Source: Macrosoma leucophasiata
Taxonomy: Eukaryota; Arthropoda; Insecta; Lepidoptera; Hedylidae
Length of the DNA stretch: 64,000 nt
Assembly (NCBI GenBank): GCA_036365455.1
Contig: JAWQUS010000030.1
Location: forward strand, 3,348,001 to 3,412,000
Reading direction: 5' to 3'
Shown here piece after piece: positions 1-11,162 of the stretch. Numbering within the stretch: position 1 is the stretch's first letter; each line of letters opens with the position of its first letter. A program made the position numbers and the translations under genes. The notes below the pieces were generated by a model. That model ran no database searches. It was not told the DNA's origin and worked only from the letters and a program-made list of their open reading frames with translations.

Positions 1-2070
1 AATGCAAATAATGCATTCGATACGCATTTAATATCCCACAGACAATTAAACATTAAGTGAATTCACACGCCATGACTTTTCAAATTAAATAATAATCTGA
101 GCATTAATTCACTAAAAAAAAACTTTACCTATTCTAAATTTGCTACAGTTCAATTCTTTATCGTACACATCTAAAAGTACAAGTCGTAGTCATACTATTA
201 CGTTCCCTATAAACTAAGTGATGCGGCTATCGCCAATCTTCATGCCGCACGATTTGATCTAATTGAGCTGGACTTTTTCTCACAATGGCCACAACATTAA
301 CATTCCTCTTGCTATTATCTCCATGTTTAAGCCAATTAGATCAATATCGCACCGGTGACATTTAAACGAGACGTGTGGTGACATTTGGAGCGGGGGATTA
401 ATATTTCGACGCACAGAACGCGGGTGAATCATGGAACTTCGCTTTCACGTCTTTGTTTCTCAGAAGGGATAGATCCCCCTACTCTCTGAACGCGTGCATA
501 AACTTACGATATGTATTTTGAGCCCCATGTAAAAAGGGAGAACCTATTCATCTCCACTGATTTGTTATGTAGAATGTGTTCAAATAAACCTTGCTCGAAA
601 CAGTATTGGGAAAATTATTAACCACCGAGGCAATAACGAAATTTATGAGGATATTAATCTTTTGTTACCTGTTGTTGTTTGGATATCAATCAAACGTATC
701 GCATTACAAGTAAATATCGAAATTACCTTCGAACTGTATTGATTTAACGAAATATGGCTAATTTGATACTTCAGTATACCTATAAGCTGCTCATATATTG
801 TCGCTCTTGGCATGTGTTTCTTCTGCTCCTGATAACTTTGATACTAATATAATATCGTGCCGCGTTCTCTACGTTTCAGCTTTATAAAGATAATCTGCCT
901 AATCTCGCTGTTAAATTGACCATCGCCCGTCAACGCTCGCGTATTAGGTTTGTGAGAAGAAATAATTTGAAGTGAACCGTTGTGACGGTCTCTGCGACCC
1001 GATGGATCGTGGATCATAATGAACAACTGTTTACTCATATTGAGATATCAAATTAATATTCATAGAAACGGGCTTAAGTTTGTGATATGGTATAAATAAA
1101 GTGTCGTTGATTTATTTGACAGTTTGTTAATCCGCAGACTCAGAGAGTTGAGACGTTAATCTTCATAAATTGCTTGTTTCTGTGTGGGCTGCGTCCGGGA
1201 CTGGAATGAGTGCTGAAAAAAGCTTTCTCACTTGACATATTTTATTAGAATGAAGTTCTTCAATGCGGCTTGCGGTGGAGTGAATGAGTGGAAAAAAAAC
1301 AAAACAGTAATATGATAATTCTGTTAAAAAAAACGTACAACTCCGTCTAGCGTGCACCGAATATCGTTATACTCGGATGCAGTTCGAATAGAACCGAGAC
1401 GGATGGATGGGTCGGTGGACGGATAGTCGGACAGATTGATTGATTGATGATTGATAATTAGATAGAAAAATAGATCATTTAGATACTATTTTAATTATTT
1501 ATGTCATTTTTTGCTTATTATATCTTATTTGTGGTGGATATTCGTACCAGACAGGGGTTTTCCGTTCTTTTTATTTAAAAGACTGTCGCTTTCATGTACC
1601 TACTAAGTAGTGAGGGGGCCCCGATTGCTTGTTTTAAAATAGGAATAGGTGGTTTTCTATAGTTTTATGAATTCCAATGATATTTAGCGGCAATTCCAGT
1701 GAATGTTAAATGTTCCAAATGAATGTTAAGAAATCCTCTCTAATTTACGTGACTCGCAAAATACATGGCGTCCCAGGGTATGTTATGTAAATGCCTGAAG
1801 GCATAAATAAGTACCTACTTCTGCCTAAGGTCACAGAGAAATACAGGTGTGTATGTTCATTTTAATCACAGTTGAATGTTCAATATAAAAAAACTTCAAA
1901 ATTACACGTGTCAGTAATCCGGCGTGGTAATAAGTCGAAGGCTAGGTTAGCGTGTGGCCCCAATCAGAGCGGTAAGCGGCCCGATAATAATTTGAGCGAC
2001 AATCTTCACAGTAACCAGAGCTTAAAGGTGTTCCTCCTGTTTTATTTGTTAATGAAGTCTCAAAGTAAGC
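1..2070. other. Single-copy AT-rich DNA
   Basis: I see no gene, RNA or recognisable repeat here. There is only a short (ATTG)n-like tract near 1434-1456 and a GGATGG-rich patch just before it. The open frames are short, lack family motifs and look like chance. Confidence 0.5.
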
Positions 2071-2358
2071 CTGCCACATTCATCATATTAGCCGAAAAAT
2101 GACCACTGCTGGACCAAAGCGGGATATGCCATAATCGCCACGCTTGGCACACGGATTGGCGATCGCATTGGGCGGTAGTTTTATCACGGGATGCTGCAGC
2201 CCATCTTGCGTTATTGCACTTACTGCTTACCCCATTGGAATGGTTGAACTGCCATTGTTCGGTTAACCGACTGCACTAGCGGAAGGACTCTTCCAGTAGA
2301 AGAACATTCTTCTGCTAGTGAGCGGTGGGGTCGTCAGGTACCTACCGACGCCAGTCCA
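2071..2358 (-). repeat. Family I SINE-like repeat
   Basis: Read on the minus strand, this copy contains the family core (GCGATCGCCAATCC, then CCAAGCGTGGCGATTATG) and ends in a tail with CCAGCAGTGG. Related copies lie near 31460, 51072 and 57228, and a diverged one at 39301. The tail resembles LINE-derived SINE tails. The class is inferred from layout; no clear target duplication was found. Confidence 0.55.
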
Positions 2359-2410
2359 TTTACACTGTAAGTGAATAATTTAGTTACTCTACAACTCTAC
2401 ATAACAAGTT

Positions 2411-2758
2411 AAAGCGCGAATAGCGCCGCGGATGGTGTAGATCGCAAACGATACGGGCGCGGTCGGGTGTGTGATGGGTGACCGCTAGTGGCAAATTCAA
2501 ATGTTCCTTTCCTTGCCTCGGAGGGTATTAAGCCGTTGGTCCCGGATACTATAAGTCGTCATAGATAGCAGTCGTTAAACCTTGTCGGAGGCCTCAGGCG
2601 GTTTGAAAACATCTAATAGCGGGTTGGCCACTAACCCGTATCTCCACCAACTCACATTGGAGCAGCGTGGAGGAGTAAGCTCCAGGCCTCCCCCAAGAAG
2701 GGGAGAGACTCGTGCCCAACAGTGGGACGTATGAAGGGTTGCCATTATTATAATAATA
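2411..2758 (+). mobile_element. 5S-like SINE (family S), copy 1
   Basis: The head retains GGGCGCGGT and GATGGGTGACCGC, the 3' half of a 5S rRNA internal promoter. The copy lacks the upstream GGTTAAGCA stretch seen in full copies at 19094 and 34768. The body ends GGGTTGCCATTATTA with an ATA-rich tail. An imperfect 9-bp target duplication (TAACAAGTT/TAATAAGTT) flanks it, which supports retroposition. Confidence 0.75.
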
Positions 2759-2765
2759 TAATAAG

Positions 2766-3981
2766 TTTTGGCGTCGCCCCACCCCCACTTGCGGAGAATT
2801 CTTCCGCTAGTGTAGTTAGTCAGCGATTTAATAGCGATTCAATGGCTATTCTGCTACGAGAATTAGGTACCTGTTTGCCTCATCACTCAGGCCATACATA
2901 CCAACTGTAATTCTTACGCACACGTGTCCCCGATGGCTAGATATCACAGCATGAGTACTATTCGAGTAAAGGAAAGGTCAAGGTATAAGGGTTATTTTCA
3001 TCCGTCACTGGCTTTGACGTCATCAACATCACTTACTGTTATCATCAATTATCATTTTGGTAACAACTTTTTTGTTTTATTTTGTTATGTATCGCTTCCA
3101 AAAATACGGCAACAAAATTGGAGTAAGATTGCGCTAATTTGATTTTGAAAATTATGGCGTCCAACTTGTTACTGTCGCTATAAAACACAATTATTTATGT
3201 AATAGAAATAAATTAAACGTTACATAAATGTTTGGCCGGCAGAAAAGAGTTTTTTTTATTAATACTTAAAGAAAAATAACCCAAAAAGATTCTGCATCAT
3301 GTAAGAGATATTCGGACATAAATTGATAGCTTCTTGATAATTAAATTTAACTAATATATAAACACGAAAAATAATAATCTCGGTAGTTTAAACAATATCG
3401 GTAAAATGTCTGTGTACCTTTTTAGTTAACCTCATTCCGAGGTCAGTTTCAAGTTCTCATTCCATTTCGACATCCGAAACCATTTATTTTTTTCAAATAT
3501 ATATTATCTGCTTAATTTTAATTTATATTGATATACCTCATACCCTTGCTACGCGGAAGCTACTTTCATCTTTTAAATAAAAAAACTCATGAATAAATTC
3601 TGCTGATTCAATCATAAACAATTCCTATAAACCATAAAGAAGTCAGAATGTTTTCCCGTATCCAATTATAAAATATTTTCTAACCCAACATCCGCCACGA
3701 GGCTACGAGAGTTTGGTGGCCATCCAAATTGTCAAAAAATTTGATGCGCGTTGAGTCATTTGTTTGTCATAGTCATAGCCGGATGTTTGGGTTCAGCGAA
3801 CGGATATGAAAGCCATTCAGAAAGAATTGCATAAATATGAAAATTCATCCTCAAAACATTGTGCAATATTGTTTAAGACACTTTATTCCGCATAATTTAT
3901 GACCGAGGTATTATGACTATTTGAGTCAAAGGAATAAATGGGACAATATATATTTGTAAATAGCTGAGTAATTTATAAATA
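2766..3981. other. Family I head fragment, then single-copy DNA
   Basis: The first 50 bases (TTGGCGTCG, then CTTCCGCTAGTG) resemble the start of family I. The rest is AT-rich and I see nothing supportable in it. Confidence 0.35.
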
Positions 3982-4206
3982 TCTATCTAATGTTATATAA
4001 TTATATAAATAAAAATGAATCACCGAAATAAGTATTTGTACGCGCATAACTTCCAACGACTTCACCAAATTGGATAATTCTTTATTTTATGTGTTCGTTA
4101 TTGTCGGGAGAAGGTTTGTATGCAAAAATATAAAAATATATTAATAAATATTGTAAATTAAAATAAAAATATTTGATGGCGTTCCTAAGTTTGCCGGCTG
4201 AGCTAG
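3982..4206 (+). mobile_element. Helitron-like non-autonomous element (X)
   Basis: It starts TCTATCTAATG and runs through an ATATAAATAAAAATGAATC block. It ends GCCGGCTGAGCTAG followed by T, the CTAG|T end expected of a Helitron. No target duplication is seen, as expected. No Rep/helicase is encoded. The assignment rests on ends and resemblance to other lepidopteran copies. Confidence 0.5.
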
Positions 4207-4737
4207 TATTATTATATTTAATCATAACAAAATAAGCCTTTCGGGTGAACTTTAACATTGATTGATAAGGAAACTATATAATTATTATGTTGTTAACTCT
4301 ATGGCACACGGAAATATGAATGTTATGATACTGAAAAAACCTTTGTTTTTTTTTAACGGGCACTGGTTTCGAGGAATCATGACGTTTGAAGGCTTTTGTC
4401 GGCTCGTTTATTCAAACTATGTTCTCAAATATTCTGAAAATAGATTGGAAAATAATAGAAGTCCTTGAATACCTCGCTAACGATTCTCGGGAACCGGGAC
4501 CAACAGACAAAGCCGCTATTTTATGGTATTATTTTGAGAACGGGAATTTGTATGTGGCAGATAGGATTTCCAATTTTGAATTGTCATAAACATCTAATTT
4601 GGTAGAATTTTCATTGAAAATATCCATTGACATTAATACTATCAATGTCAATTGTTCGTGTAGCCCATTCTATCTTAATTAGGGCAAATCTATAAATTAT
4701 CAACACTGCTTCAAATCTTTAAGTATTTGAGAAAAGA
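4207..4737. other. Single-copy DNA
   Basis: No gene or repeat recognised. Two overlapping frames of fewer than 70 codons show no motif. Confidence 0.45.
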
Positions 4738-4747
4738 GTTAAGTATA

Positions 4748-5005
4748 ATAATAATAATGGCAACCCATTATACGTCCCACTGCTGGGCACTGGCTGCTGG
4801 AGTCTCTCCCCTTTTTTTGGGGGGAGGCCTGGAGATTACTCCACCACGCTGCTCCAAAGCGGATTGGTGGAGGTGGGTGGGTTAGTGGCCAACCCGCTGT
4901 CGGATGTTTTCAAACCCATAAGGCCTCCGAAAAGGTTTAACGACTGCTATCTATCGATAGCAACCGGGACCGACGGCTTAACGTGCCCTCCGAAGCACGG
5001 AAACG
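4748..5005 (-). mobile_element. 5S-like SINE, 5'-truncated copy 2
   Basis: The minus-strand copy lacks the 5S-like head and breaks at the CCGTGCTTCGG block. Its 3' tail is (ATA)n. A perfect 10-bp target duplication, GTTAAGTATA, lies at 4738-4747 and 5006-5015. This shows that 5'-truncated copies insert by target-primed reverse transcription. Confidence 0.85.
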
Positions 5006-5447
5006 GTTAAGTATAGTAGAGTATTAACGTTTATCTTGTCAAGTAGGTATAATGCGATCTGCGTTATCGAAATCAGAGGTTCCCAAACTATTTTTTCTTA
5101 AACTCAAAACTCAAACTCAAACTCAAAAATTCATTTAATCACTTGGAAATAATAGAATTTGCTTGTGATAGGTCAAATTACAAATATAAAATTAAAGCGA
5201 ATAACAACTGATACGTTGATTAATATGTGAAAGTAAATAAATTAATAATAGTCCAAAAATACTTAATAATAAAAATAGGTATCAACAGAATGTTCCATAC
5301 TCTCTTTTACAAACGGCAAGATAAGACTAAACAAAAAAATATGGGACATTCCTTGTCATTCACTGGCAGAGTTCCAAAGCCCACATTACTGAGAAAAAAC
5401 CTGCCAAAACAAAACTCAGTAGGGTCTTTTCAAAATATGTTCCTTAA

Positions 5448-7072
5448 CCCAGATAAGCCTACTGTCCTATATTTAGGACAGTAGAAATAAAAAAAATATC
5501 AGAATACCCTCTTTATCTAAGATTATTTAGTCTTATGATTTGCAGTAAGAAACGTGTCAGCTTTATTAGAAAAAATAAAAAGACAGTTATTTTAACAGTT
5601 TTTACCTTATATTTTACCTTATAAGTGTGTAATAAAAGTGCGTTGCAGACATGGCAAATGACAGGTATGTATAAAATGTTATATTTTACTCGTGAGTTGT
5701 TTTTTTCTGTGTTAATATCTAGTTGATAACCTTAACTTTTGTACTAAATAAATATTCTAACAAAATAATATAAATAAATTACGTATAACTTGTTACAAAT
5801 ACTAGCGTACTATATATAGGACAGTAGGATAATATACATTTCATACAGATTCATACAGATTTTAGTACAATAATACAACTTTTTCTTTACAGACCGTTAG
5901 CTGCGCATGAAATTTTAGATGCTTTAGAAAATGTTTCTGATAATGAAGAAGATTATAGAGAACGACTGATATGTATTCTACCTCCTCCTGTTGATCCTGA
6001 CTGTCTCACTGACGAAGATTCGCGATGTGCTGATTTCACGTGGCTTCGACCTTCCTTACCACGTAGTTTTTGATATTTTTTTACTGGGACGCCCTTGCTG
6101 GAAGAGATAACAAAGAAAGGCCTTCGTTGCACTGGGACAGTTCGAGAAAACAGGACATCTAGTTGTCCTCTGATTACATCGAAGTTACTGAAAAAAAAGG
6201 AACGTGGTGCTGTCGATTACAGAACGACACATGACAACACGTTCATTATTGCTAAATGGCATGACAATAATATATTCAGTATTGCTTCTAATGCTGTAGG
6301 AATAAATCCTAAACAATCTGCCAAACGCTTCTCACAAAGTGAAAAGAGAAACATTGTCATAGAAGAACCACATATGGTGTCCATCTATAACAAATATATG
6401 GGAGGAGTGGATCGGTCTGATGAAAATATTTCACATTACCGAATCGGTATACGAGGTAAGAAATGGTACATGCCGTTGCTCACACACATGATTGATCTTG
6501 CCGAACATAATGCATGGCAGTCATATAAAATAAATCATGGAAAACTGGATCATCTTGGCTTTCGCAGAAGGGTAGCAATTGCTTTGATTGAATCAAACAG
6601 AAAAAATGCCAAAAGAGGGCCTAGCCGACCCTCCCATCATGAACATGCTGATAGTCGTAAAGACCAAATGAATTATCTGGTTATTCCTCAATCGAAGCAA
6701 ACACACTGTCGTCAATGTCACAAAAAATGTTTGACACGTTGCAAGAAATGTGATGTTGGAGTGTGTGTCAAGTGTTTTGAAACATATCATTCATAAATAG
6801 TGTTAATCTAGTAAATTACATTTAACAATGGGTAATATAATCAATAGTTATCTAATAAACTACACTTTTTGATTACATTCTGTTTTGTCATAAATGGTCT
6901 TTTATTTCCTCTTATTATCCTACTGTCCTACATATAGGACGGCTGTTTCCCTGAAAGCCTTACACTTAATTTTTTTTTCATAATTTTTTTTATGTTGCAT
7001 AAGATCTAATAAACTAAATAATGTAACTTTTTTCAAAATTTTCAGAAAATTTTAGTTTCAGGCTTATCTGGG
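5448..7072 (+). mobile_element. Internally deleted piggyBac-like transposon
   Basis: The ends are exact 13-bp inverted repeats, CCCAGATAAGCCT (5448-5460) and AGGCTTATCTGGG (7060-7072). Each is flanked by TTAA (5444-5447 and 7073-7076), the piggyBac target duplication. Just inside lie palindromic TGTCCTA..TAGGACA motifs at about 5461-5482 and 6920-6940, with a third half near 5812, resembling subterminal repeats of this superfamily. Ends and flanks are undamaged, so the 1625-bp element looks fairly young and could in principle be moved by a transposase in trans. It sits in the 3' UTR of the LINE. Confidence 0.93.
5651..6796 (+). pseudogene. piggyBac transposase, core deleted
   Basis: The family cuts and pastes DNA at TTAA. 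A plausible exon 1 (5651-5664, ATGGCAAATGACAG) ends at donor GTATGT. An intron of 228 bp ends TTTCTTTACAG at 5892. The frame then reads an acidic N-terminal part (HEILDALENV, later LPPPVDPDCLTDEDS). A TGA at 6071-6073 falls at a deletion junction. Past it, in the same frame, comes the transposase C-terminal half: GLRCTGTVRENR, YNKYMGGVDRSD, RGKKWYMPL, and a cysteine-rich tail (CRQCHKKC, CKKCDVGVCVKCF). The middle with the first catalytic aspartates is missing, so no active enzyme is expected. Intact family members are around 550-600 residues; only about 300 codons remain. Confidence 0.9.
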
Positions 7073-7156
7073 TTAAAACTATTTTCACAATATGAAACTT
7101 ATAACTATGTTTTACAATGTCAAGTACAATGCACATTCATTTCACAAAATTATTGT

Positions 7157-10100
7157 TTAGTCTTGTGGAGCTAGACCAGCATTTGTCCAGGCATCTCTAT
7201 CCTTTAGATAGTCATCGAGTCTATAGTACGCATTTTTACATAGTGTGCGTTTAATACATGACTTAAATTTATTATCTGTAAGTTCAAGAATGTTGGACGG
7301 AATTTTGTTATAAAACTGTATACAACATGTTAAGAAACATTTATGTGTTTTCGATAGGCGAAAACTTGGAAATACTAATTAATTTTTGTTTCTGGTATTA
7401 TAAGTATGTATATCATTAATTTTCTTAAATAAGTGCAAGTTTTTCCTAGCATACAATATATTTTCATAAATATATTGGCAAGGGACCGTCATTATATTTA
7501 TTTGCTTGAATAATTCTTTCAAGGAGTCACGACTATTTAAGTTATATATCGCTCTAATAGCTCTCTTTTGTAATATAAATATTGAATCAATTTCAGCTGC
7601 CCGACCCCACAACAAAATACCGTAGGACATGACATGACTGTGAAAGTAGCTGAAATAAACGAGTCTCGCAGTGTCGACATCCGTTAACTGTCTAATCTTC
7701 CTGACGGCATAAGCAGCAGAACTTAGACGTTTTCCTAACAGTTTAATATGAGGACCCCATTGCAATTTTGAATCAAGCGTTATACCCAAGAAGACAGCTT
7801 CACTAACAAATTGTGTTTTATCATTGTTGAAGAATATTTCCCCTTCTTTACTTTTGACATTTGGAAGAGTAAAACGAATACATTTAGTTTTTTTACTATT
7901 TAATGCAAGATTATTTACTGTAAACCAATTATGTACTTCTTGTATGGCTTTATTAATAGTATCATAATTTGGTTCTTTTCTATTCACTTTAAAGACCAGC
8001 GAGGTATCATCGGCAAATAAAATTGTTTTAGGCTCACTGATGGGCATCAAATGGAGCAAATCATTTATATATACTAAAAACAGAAATGGACCTAATATCG
8101 AGCCCTGTGGTACACCCATTTCTACTTTAGAGCCTGGTGATTTTACTCCGTTAACTTGTATTTTCTGTTCCCGGTTTTCTAGATATGATTTAATAAGTTG
8201 AAGGGCTTTACATCCAAGGCCATAGTGCTCAAGTTTGCACATTAACGTATTATGGTCCACGCAGTCAAATGCTTTTGAAAGGTCGCAAAAGATTCCTATA
8301 GCATCCTGCGAATCTTCCCAAGCTTCATAAATATGTTTAAGTAAAGCAACACCGGCATCAATTGTATTACAACCTTTTGTGAAACCAAATTGTTGGTGGT
8401 GTAAGATCTTATTTTTATTAAAGTGCTGCAGCAATTGATTAAGTATCACTTTCTCGAAAACTTTACTGATAACGGGAAGAACAGATACCGGCCTATAATT
8501 ATTCGGGTCTTTACTATCCCCTGATTTAAATAATGGTACGACTTTGCTCAGTTTTAATAAATCCGGAAAGATTCCCTGCTCAATACATAAATTAAAAATT
8601 GAAGATAAATAAGGCGCTACAGTACTAATAATCGATTTACACACTTTAATAGACATACCATAAATATCTTCAGTAGCTTTGTTTTTGAGCTGATTAAATG
8701 TGGATATGATTGTTTGTGGACTAATATGACTAAATGTTAATTTAATATGACAAGGCTCTACGTTCCTTTTAAGAATGTCAATCGATATTCCAGTAGAAGA
8801 ATTTAAAGGTGCCGTAATTTTGAATGGAATATTAGCAAAGTAATCTTCAAAGTGTGTAGCAATGTCTAAATCTGAGCCTAAAATACCCTGTGGTGTCTCC
8901 AAAAGGACACGAGTTTCAGACCGCTTGTTTTTGCCCGTTTCACTATTTATTATTTTCCAGGTCGCCTTCATTTTATCGTCTGCATTTTTAATTTTATTGC
9001 TTATATAAATTGACTTTGCGTTTTTACATACACTTTTAAAAATTTTTGAATATGTAGCGACATACTTGTTAAAATTTGGATTTTGCATATAAGTTTTAAG
9101 ACCATAAAGTTCAAATAATCGTTCCCTACTTCTTCGAATGCCATCAGTTGCCCAGTCACAAAAACTAAATTTACACTTTGCGGTTCTTGTTCTAATTTTA
9201 AAGATATTATTAAAATGTGTATTAATAGTATCAAAAAATTGTGCATAAAAATCATTTGCACTACTTATGTCAAAATTTTGAAAATATAATTTTTCTTTTA
9301 AAATATTATTGAAGTTATTCAATCTAACAGATGTTACTGGTCTATGTGTTTTTTCAATTTTGCTGGAAGGTTTATCTACTTCAAAAGTAATTGTCTGGCC
9401 GCTATGATCAGATGGCAAATAGTTAACAATATTTGTAGATATATATTTACATTCACAAAAGATATTATCTATACAAGTTGCCGAGGTTGGGCTCACTCGG
9501 GTGGGTTCCAAAAAAACATTGCGTAAGTTGAATGATTTAAATAGATTCAGTAGCCTATTGCTGTTTGAATTATTTTCTAAAATATTAATGTTAAAATCAC
9601 CACATACAATTACAGACTTTCTACCTGAACATAGTTTTTTTAACAAATCTTCCATAGTGGACTCAAACACATTCAAATTCTGATAATTTGGTGGTCTATA
9701 AACGCACACTATTATATGCTTATCCAGCTCAACACAAGAAACTTCTACAATATGTTCAATCGATAACTCAACTATGTCTTTACGTTCCCTGGATTTAATT
9801 GAGTTTTTTATCAAAATTAAAGTGCCACCATGTTGCATAACTTTTCTATTGTAACAACTAACAACAGAATAATTCTTATAATTAATCATGATTTGGTTTT
9901 CTTTTAACCAATGTTCAGTTAAACAAACAATGTCATACTGGAATTTCTCCAGAACTAGTTCTAATTCCAATAATTTGGAATGCAACCCTTGAATATTTTG
10001 GTGTAATACTACCAAACTGTTGACTTTATTAAAAGTGCAAATGCCAGAAGATACCGGTTTATTAGTATGTTCAATATTGGTAACTTCTTCTGTCTTAAAA

Positions 10101-10198
10101 TCTAGTTTAAATAATTGAGAGTGCAACCCAAGACGCCTCCGCCAACACCAGTCAGCGAGGATGTACAGTTTGTATTTCCCCCCTGAGCCAGAGAATAC
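7157..10198 (-). pseudogene. LINE ORF2, endonuclease-reverse transcriptase
   Basis: The protein nicks target DNA and reverse-transcribes the element RNA. The frame opens after a stop at 10199-10201. The endonuclease shows HQNIQGL, LTEHWL, CGDFNIN and LPSDHSG in order. The reverse transcriptase shows NYRPVSVLPV, FCDLSKAFDCVDH, GVPQGSILGPFLF and the catalytic FADDTSL. A conserved C-terminal region follows. One TAA at 7379-7381 breaks the frame after residue motif YNTRNKN. The same frame continues 73 more codons (IPSNILEL, LKDRDAWTNAGLAPQD) to a natural stop at 7157-7159. No ATG lies upstream of the endonuclease, and the ORF overlaps the ORF1-like frame, which suggests coupled translation. Apart from the one nonsense change it looks complete. 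Confidence 0.9.
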
Positions 10199-10563
10199 TC
10201 AGAGTCCCTGGTGTTGGCAGATGTCATCAGGGGTTGGATGCTATTACACTCTACGTCATTCATAAAATTATTGGTAACACTTATGTTACTCTCTAAACTA
10301 CTAATAGCATTTGCTATATTACATATAACATTGTTAATATTATAAGCTATCAGCGTAGCCAGTAATTTCCTATATTTTTTGGGAAGATACATAGTTTCCC
10401 GTGTCAATTTAAATCCACTAATAAACTTATTAGTGTCAAAATAAAATAATTTGTCACTATGACGACAAGTCAATGTATGAATTACATTGTTCAAATAATA
10501 AATACAATTATTTTCCCTTGAATAATAAATACAATTATTTTCCTCCCAAATAATAAATACAAT
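10102..10563 (-). pseudogene. ORF1-like C-terminal fragment of the LINE
   Basis: An open frame reaches from the element's 5' junction to a stop at 10102 and overlaps the ORF2 frame by about 97 bases. It includes YLPKKYRKLLATLIAYNINN and ends in a glycine-rich GVGGGVLGC segment. I see no zinc knuckles or RNA-binding motif, so the call rests on position just upstream of ORF2. It has no ATG at the junction, consistent with 5' truncation. Confidence 0.5.
10490..10563. repeat. Short tandem repeat at the LINE 5' end
   Basis: About 2.5 units of a 24-30-bp motif (AATAATAAATACAATTATTTTCC) stand directly at the insertion junction. They could be 5' UTR monomers or junction filler made during insertion. 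Confidence 0.7.
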
Positions 10564-10758
10564 TTTTTTCTTGTAGACCGCCTTCAATTTTTTCTGGTTT
10601 CGGTGGACCTTTGCTGCATTTATTCATTCCCATATTTCCAATTACAATTCACGCCTACATAGACCCCCATAGAGACCCCAGGGGGTCCACCTGGACCACT
10701 TTGGGAATCACTGATCTAGATCATACATCCATTAGATTCTCACTCCAAATTTCTTTGA

Positions 10759-11060
10759 ATCTATATAAATAAAAGGGAAAGGTCATCTACTCATAAAGAA
10801 ATCTAAAGAAATGTATGCGCTAAGAGTTTCAAAATTTGCAGAGGATTTTTTAGGACGTAGGTGGAGGTGGTGCTCACTTATACGGGATTTCACGAAATTC
10901 GACTTAACGGGGATGTTTTTGGGGTTGACAGTTTGTATAAAATTTCGTTACGTGTGCTAGGAGTCTCAAAATTCTGCAAAGGGATATTTTTTTAAACACG
11001 CAGGTGCTACCTTAGCGGTATTTTTAGAAATTCGACCCCTAAGAGTATATATACTTATTT
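10759..11060 (+). mobile_element. Helitron-like fragment (X)
   Basis: The text runs TATATAAATAAAAGGGAAAGG, then two blocks on the pattern 'CTAGGAGTCTCAAAATT..GCAAAG' and 'ACACGCAGGTGCTACC'. The start resembles the unit at 48756. No CTAG end is visible. Assignment by resemblance only. Confidence 0.4.
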
Positions 11061-11162
11061 TCTATTTTTTTACATATATAAATACCAAAAACAAATAAAT
11101 ATATAAAAAAATAAAAAATAGGTTGCCGCCGGCAGCGGGAACAGGGTCCAAGCTACCGGTGG

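Larger units (their letters stand above)
5100..10563 (-). mobile_element. Non-LTR retrotransposon (LINE), near full length
   Basis: The element runs on the minus strand. Its 3' end is at 5100, with a TTTGAG-repeat tail, and its 5' end is at 10563. A 9-bp duplication TTTTTTCTT (5091-5099 and 10564-10572) marks the insertion into a hAT MITE. It carries the end of an ORF1-like frame, a long endonuclease/reverse transcriptase ORF, and a 3' UTR of about 430 bp. The UTR (7077-7156 plus 5100-5447) is interrupted by a piggyBac. Excluding that insert it is about 3.8 kb, so it is probably 5'-truncated within ORF1. The architecture fits the CR1/L2/Jockey group of apurinic-endonuclease LINEs; the exact clade is not settled by eye. 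Confidence 0.85.
5074..10713. mobile_element. hAT-type MITE split by a LINE
   Basis: Only the outer parts (5074-5099 and 10564-10713) belong to the MITE. The left end is CAGAGGTTCCCAAA and the right end reads TTTGGGAATCACTG, giving imperfect terminal inverted repeats. The flanks ATCGAAAT (5066-5073) and ATCTAGAT (10714-10721) match at 6 of 8 bases, fitting an aged 8-bp hAT duplication. Uninterrupted relatives lie at 49598, 51773 and 54810. It encodes no transposase. Confidence 0.8.

Noticed and set aside
7379..10126. LINE ORF2 taken as ending at 7379 and starting at 10126
   Set aside because: The 10126 start is a TTG, the frame is open to 10198, and conserved coding text continues past the 7379 stop to 7157.
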